From the NCBI GenBank assembly GCA_002506425.1, contig DAXO01000016.1, positions 345 through 6,585 on the forward strand: a stretch of DNA of 6,241 bases, read 5' to 3'. Both the position numbers and the translations under genes were made by a program. Within the stretch, counting starts at the first letter, position 1; every line of letters begins with the position of its first letter. The stretch is from Methanomassiliicoccaceae archaeon UBA480. GTDB lineage: Archaea > Thermoplasmatota > Thermoplasmata > Methanomassiliicoccales > Methanomethylophilaceae. Positions 5,519 to 6,241 of this stretch are shown piece by piece. The notes beneath the pieces are model-generated. The model did no database searches. It was not told the DNA's origin and worked only from the letters and a program-made list of their open reading frames with translations.

Positions 5519-5527
5519 TGTAATTAA
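5519..5527 (-). promoter_or_regulatory. Possible internal promoter element before hisB
   Basis: The minus strand reads TTAATTACA here, overlapping the TAA stop of the regulator gene. Its centre is about 32 nt before the hisB ATG, which would give a leader of only several bases and would exclude or cut into the GGAGA ribosome-binding site. It could allow hisB and the genes after it to be transcribed separately from hisA and the regulator gene. The support is positional and compositional only. Confidence 0.25.
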
Positions 5528-5943
5528 GAGTGCGCGCGCGGTCGGAGCATGCAGGACATTATGATGTTGCGGCGGGGGCATTCGAGGCAATCCGCCAGGT
5601 CCCCGTCGTATCCCTCGTACACGTAGAGGGCGCGGAGGAGGCCGCTGCTCTTGACGAACGAGCATATGGCGCACAGGGACTCCGTCACATCGGCGCCTTC
5701 GGCTATCCTGTCGGCCGTCTTCGCGATCATGGCGTAGAAGTCGTCCTTGTAGGCGCTTTTGTCGATGAGGCTGTTCTCCCCGCGCATGCCCTTGATGTAC
5801 TGCGACACGGCCGCGCTGGTGACGCCGAAAAGGGCGGCCACCTGCGTCTGCGTCATGCCGTGGTTCGTGACCAGCTCCTTGGCGATGGCTCCGCGTGCCG
5901 TCGGGAGTATGTGTGCGACTACCAGTTCGCAGGGCATCTTCAT
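5524..5943 (-). CDS. Archaeal HTH regulator with two CxxC motifs (COG2522-like)
   Basis: The 139-residue protein has an N-terminal PCELVVAHILPTARGAIAKEL segment typical of an archaeal regulator family (COG2522). An Xre-type helix-turn-helix, MTQTQVAALFGVTSAAVSQY, follows (30-49) with the wing-like KGMRG. The C-terminal half carries CAIC (Cys91, Cys94) and CLEC (Cys119, Cys122), with a further Cys131 near the end. The paired motifs suggest a zinc or iron-sulfur site, possibly redox-sensing, but the metal is not determined by sequence. The ligand and targets are unknown. The gene is embedded between hisA and hisB in the same orientation, so control of histidine genes is a reasonable guess. ATG 5943 is used. 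An internal ATG at 5937 (MPCEL) is an equally plausible start. A TATA-like sequence lies about 33 nt upstream. Confidence 0.88.
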   Translation of the reverse strand: MKMPCELVVAHILPTARGAIAKELVTNHGMTQTQVAALFGVTSAAVSQYIKGMRGENSLIDKSAYKDDFYAMIAKTADRIAEGADVTESLCAICSFVKSSGLLRALYVYEGYDGDLADCLECPRRNIIMSCMLRPRAHS

Positions 5944-5971
5944 ATGAACGCCCCGGAATCGTCGGGATTGG

Positions 5972-5979
5972 TGATAAAC
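5972..5979 (-). promoter_or_regulatory. TATA-like element before the CxxC regulator gene
   Basis: The minus strand reads GTTTATCA, centred about 33 nt before the ATG at 5943 and 39 nt before the internal ATG at 5937. It lies in the 46-nt gap after hisA. A start about 26 nt downstream would give a short leader. This suggests the regulator can be transcribed independently of hisA, but the match is moderate. Confidence 0.4.
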
Positions 5980-5989
5980 CCTTGCCGGG

Positions 5990-6241
5990 TCAGGCGTTCC
6001 AGGGAACGTTCCATTCCCATGGGCGGATGACCTCGGTGTACAGCGCGAGGCCCACCACGCATCCCTCGGCGCCTGCCTCGGATAGGATCCTCGCGTCCTT
6101 CTCGGATGTCACTCCTCCGGACGCGGTGACCGGGCACGGGCATCTCGAGATGAAGCCGCGGGCCTGCTCCTCGTCGATTCCCTTGCGCTGGCCCTCGACG
6201 TCCACGTTGGTGTTCAGGACTCCCGCCAGCGGGAGGTCGCG
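5990..6241 (-). CDS. hisA: HisA, ProFAR isomerase (C-terminal part)
   Basis: The frame is open from the right window edge to a TGA at 5990-5992 and gives 83 residues of the C-terminal barrel half. Visible features are VLNTNVDVEGQRKGID (HisA-type strand six region), PVTASGGVTSEKDARIL (strand seven with the phosphate-binding GG) and GCVVGLALYTE (strand eight, Gly-x-Ala-Leu-Tyr). The enzyme isomerises ProFAR to PRFAR, the substrate of HisF. The N-terminal half with the two catalytic aspartates is outside the window, so activity cannot be judged. HisA and HisF are homologous, but the VGLALY ending and NVDVEG segment fit HisA. The neighbouring his genes support it. A GTG inside the fragment is not the true start, since homology continues upstream to the edge. 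Confidence 0.88.
   Translation of the reverse strand, partial: RDLPLAGVLNTNVDVEGQRKGIDEEQARGFISRCPCPVTASGGVTSEKDARILSEAGAEGCVVGLALYTEVIRPWEWNVPWNA

Noticed and set aside
1..6241. CRISPR array, tRNA, rRNA or insertion sequence
   Set aside because: No regularly spaced repeats, cloverleaf-like sequences, rRNA segments, transposase motifs or terminal inverted repeats were seen on either strand.

Overview
The window looks like archaeal chromosome, most likely a GC-rich Thermoplasmata-type methanogen (Methanomassiliicoccales or a relative). That placement is inference. It rests on an archaeal-style helix-turn-helix regulator with paired CxxC motifs, an archaeal/eukaryotic-type MTA phosphorylase, TATA-like boxes about 26 nt upstream of start codons, and the arrangement of the his genes. 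No marker gene in the window settles the lineage.

Left part, plus strand (1-2027). The last 18 codons of an unidentified gene end at 59. A 165-nt intergenic stretch follows. Then comes a four-helix DUF2975-like membrane protein (225-725), a YozG-type Xre/HTH regulator 4 nt downstream (730-972), and a ten-helix SBF/BASS-family transporter (1023-2027). Between regulator and transporter lies an AT-rich block (952-997) with two overlapping 25-nt palindrome-like units at 21-nt spacing. It probably covers the transporter's TATA region, so it is the best candidate regulatory site in the window.

Right part, minus strand (2069-6241). Read in transcription order from the right edge: the 3' end of hisA, a 139-aa HTH regulator with two CxxC motifs, hisB, hisF, a fused hisIE, and a PHP-family phosphoesterase. 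The genes from hisB to the PHP gene are separated by 4 nt or overlap by ATGA. The enzymes cover imidazole-glycerol-phosphate synthesis (HisI, HisE, HisA, HisF), dehydration (HisB) and, by inference, histidinol phosphate dephosphorylation (PHP protein). HisG, HisH, HisC and HisD are not in the window. Downstream, a separate MTA phosphorylase gene (2069-2845) has its own promoter-like TATA box and probably a leaderless transcript. It converges on the transporter gene across a strong 13-bp hairpin.

The plus-strand DUF2975/HTH stretch looks less GC-rich than the his cluster. I see no tRNA, rRNA, CRISPR array, insertion sequence or clear pseudogene, and no gene-free stretch longer than 300 bases. 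I found no convincing wholly new system. The items most worth a second look are the tandem operator-like block, the regulator embedded in the his cluster, and the PHP phosphatase coupled to hisIE.
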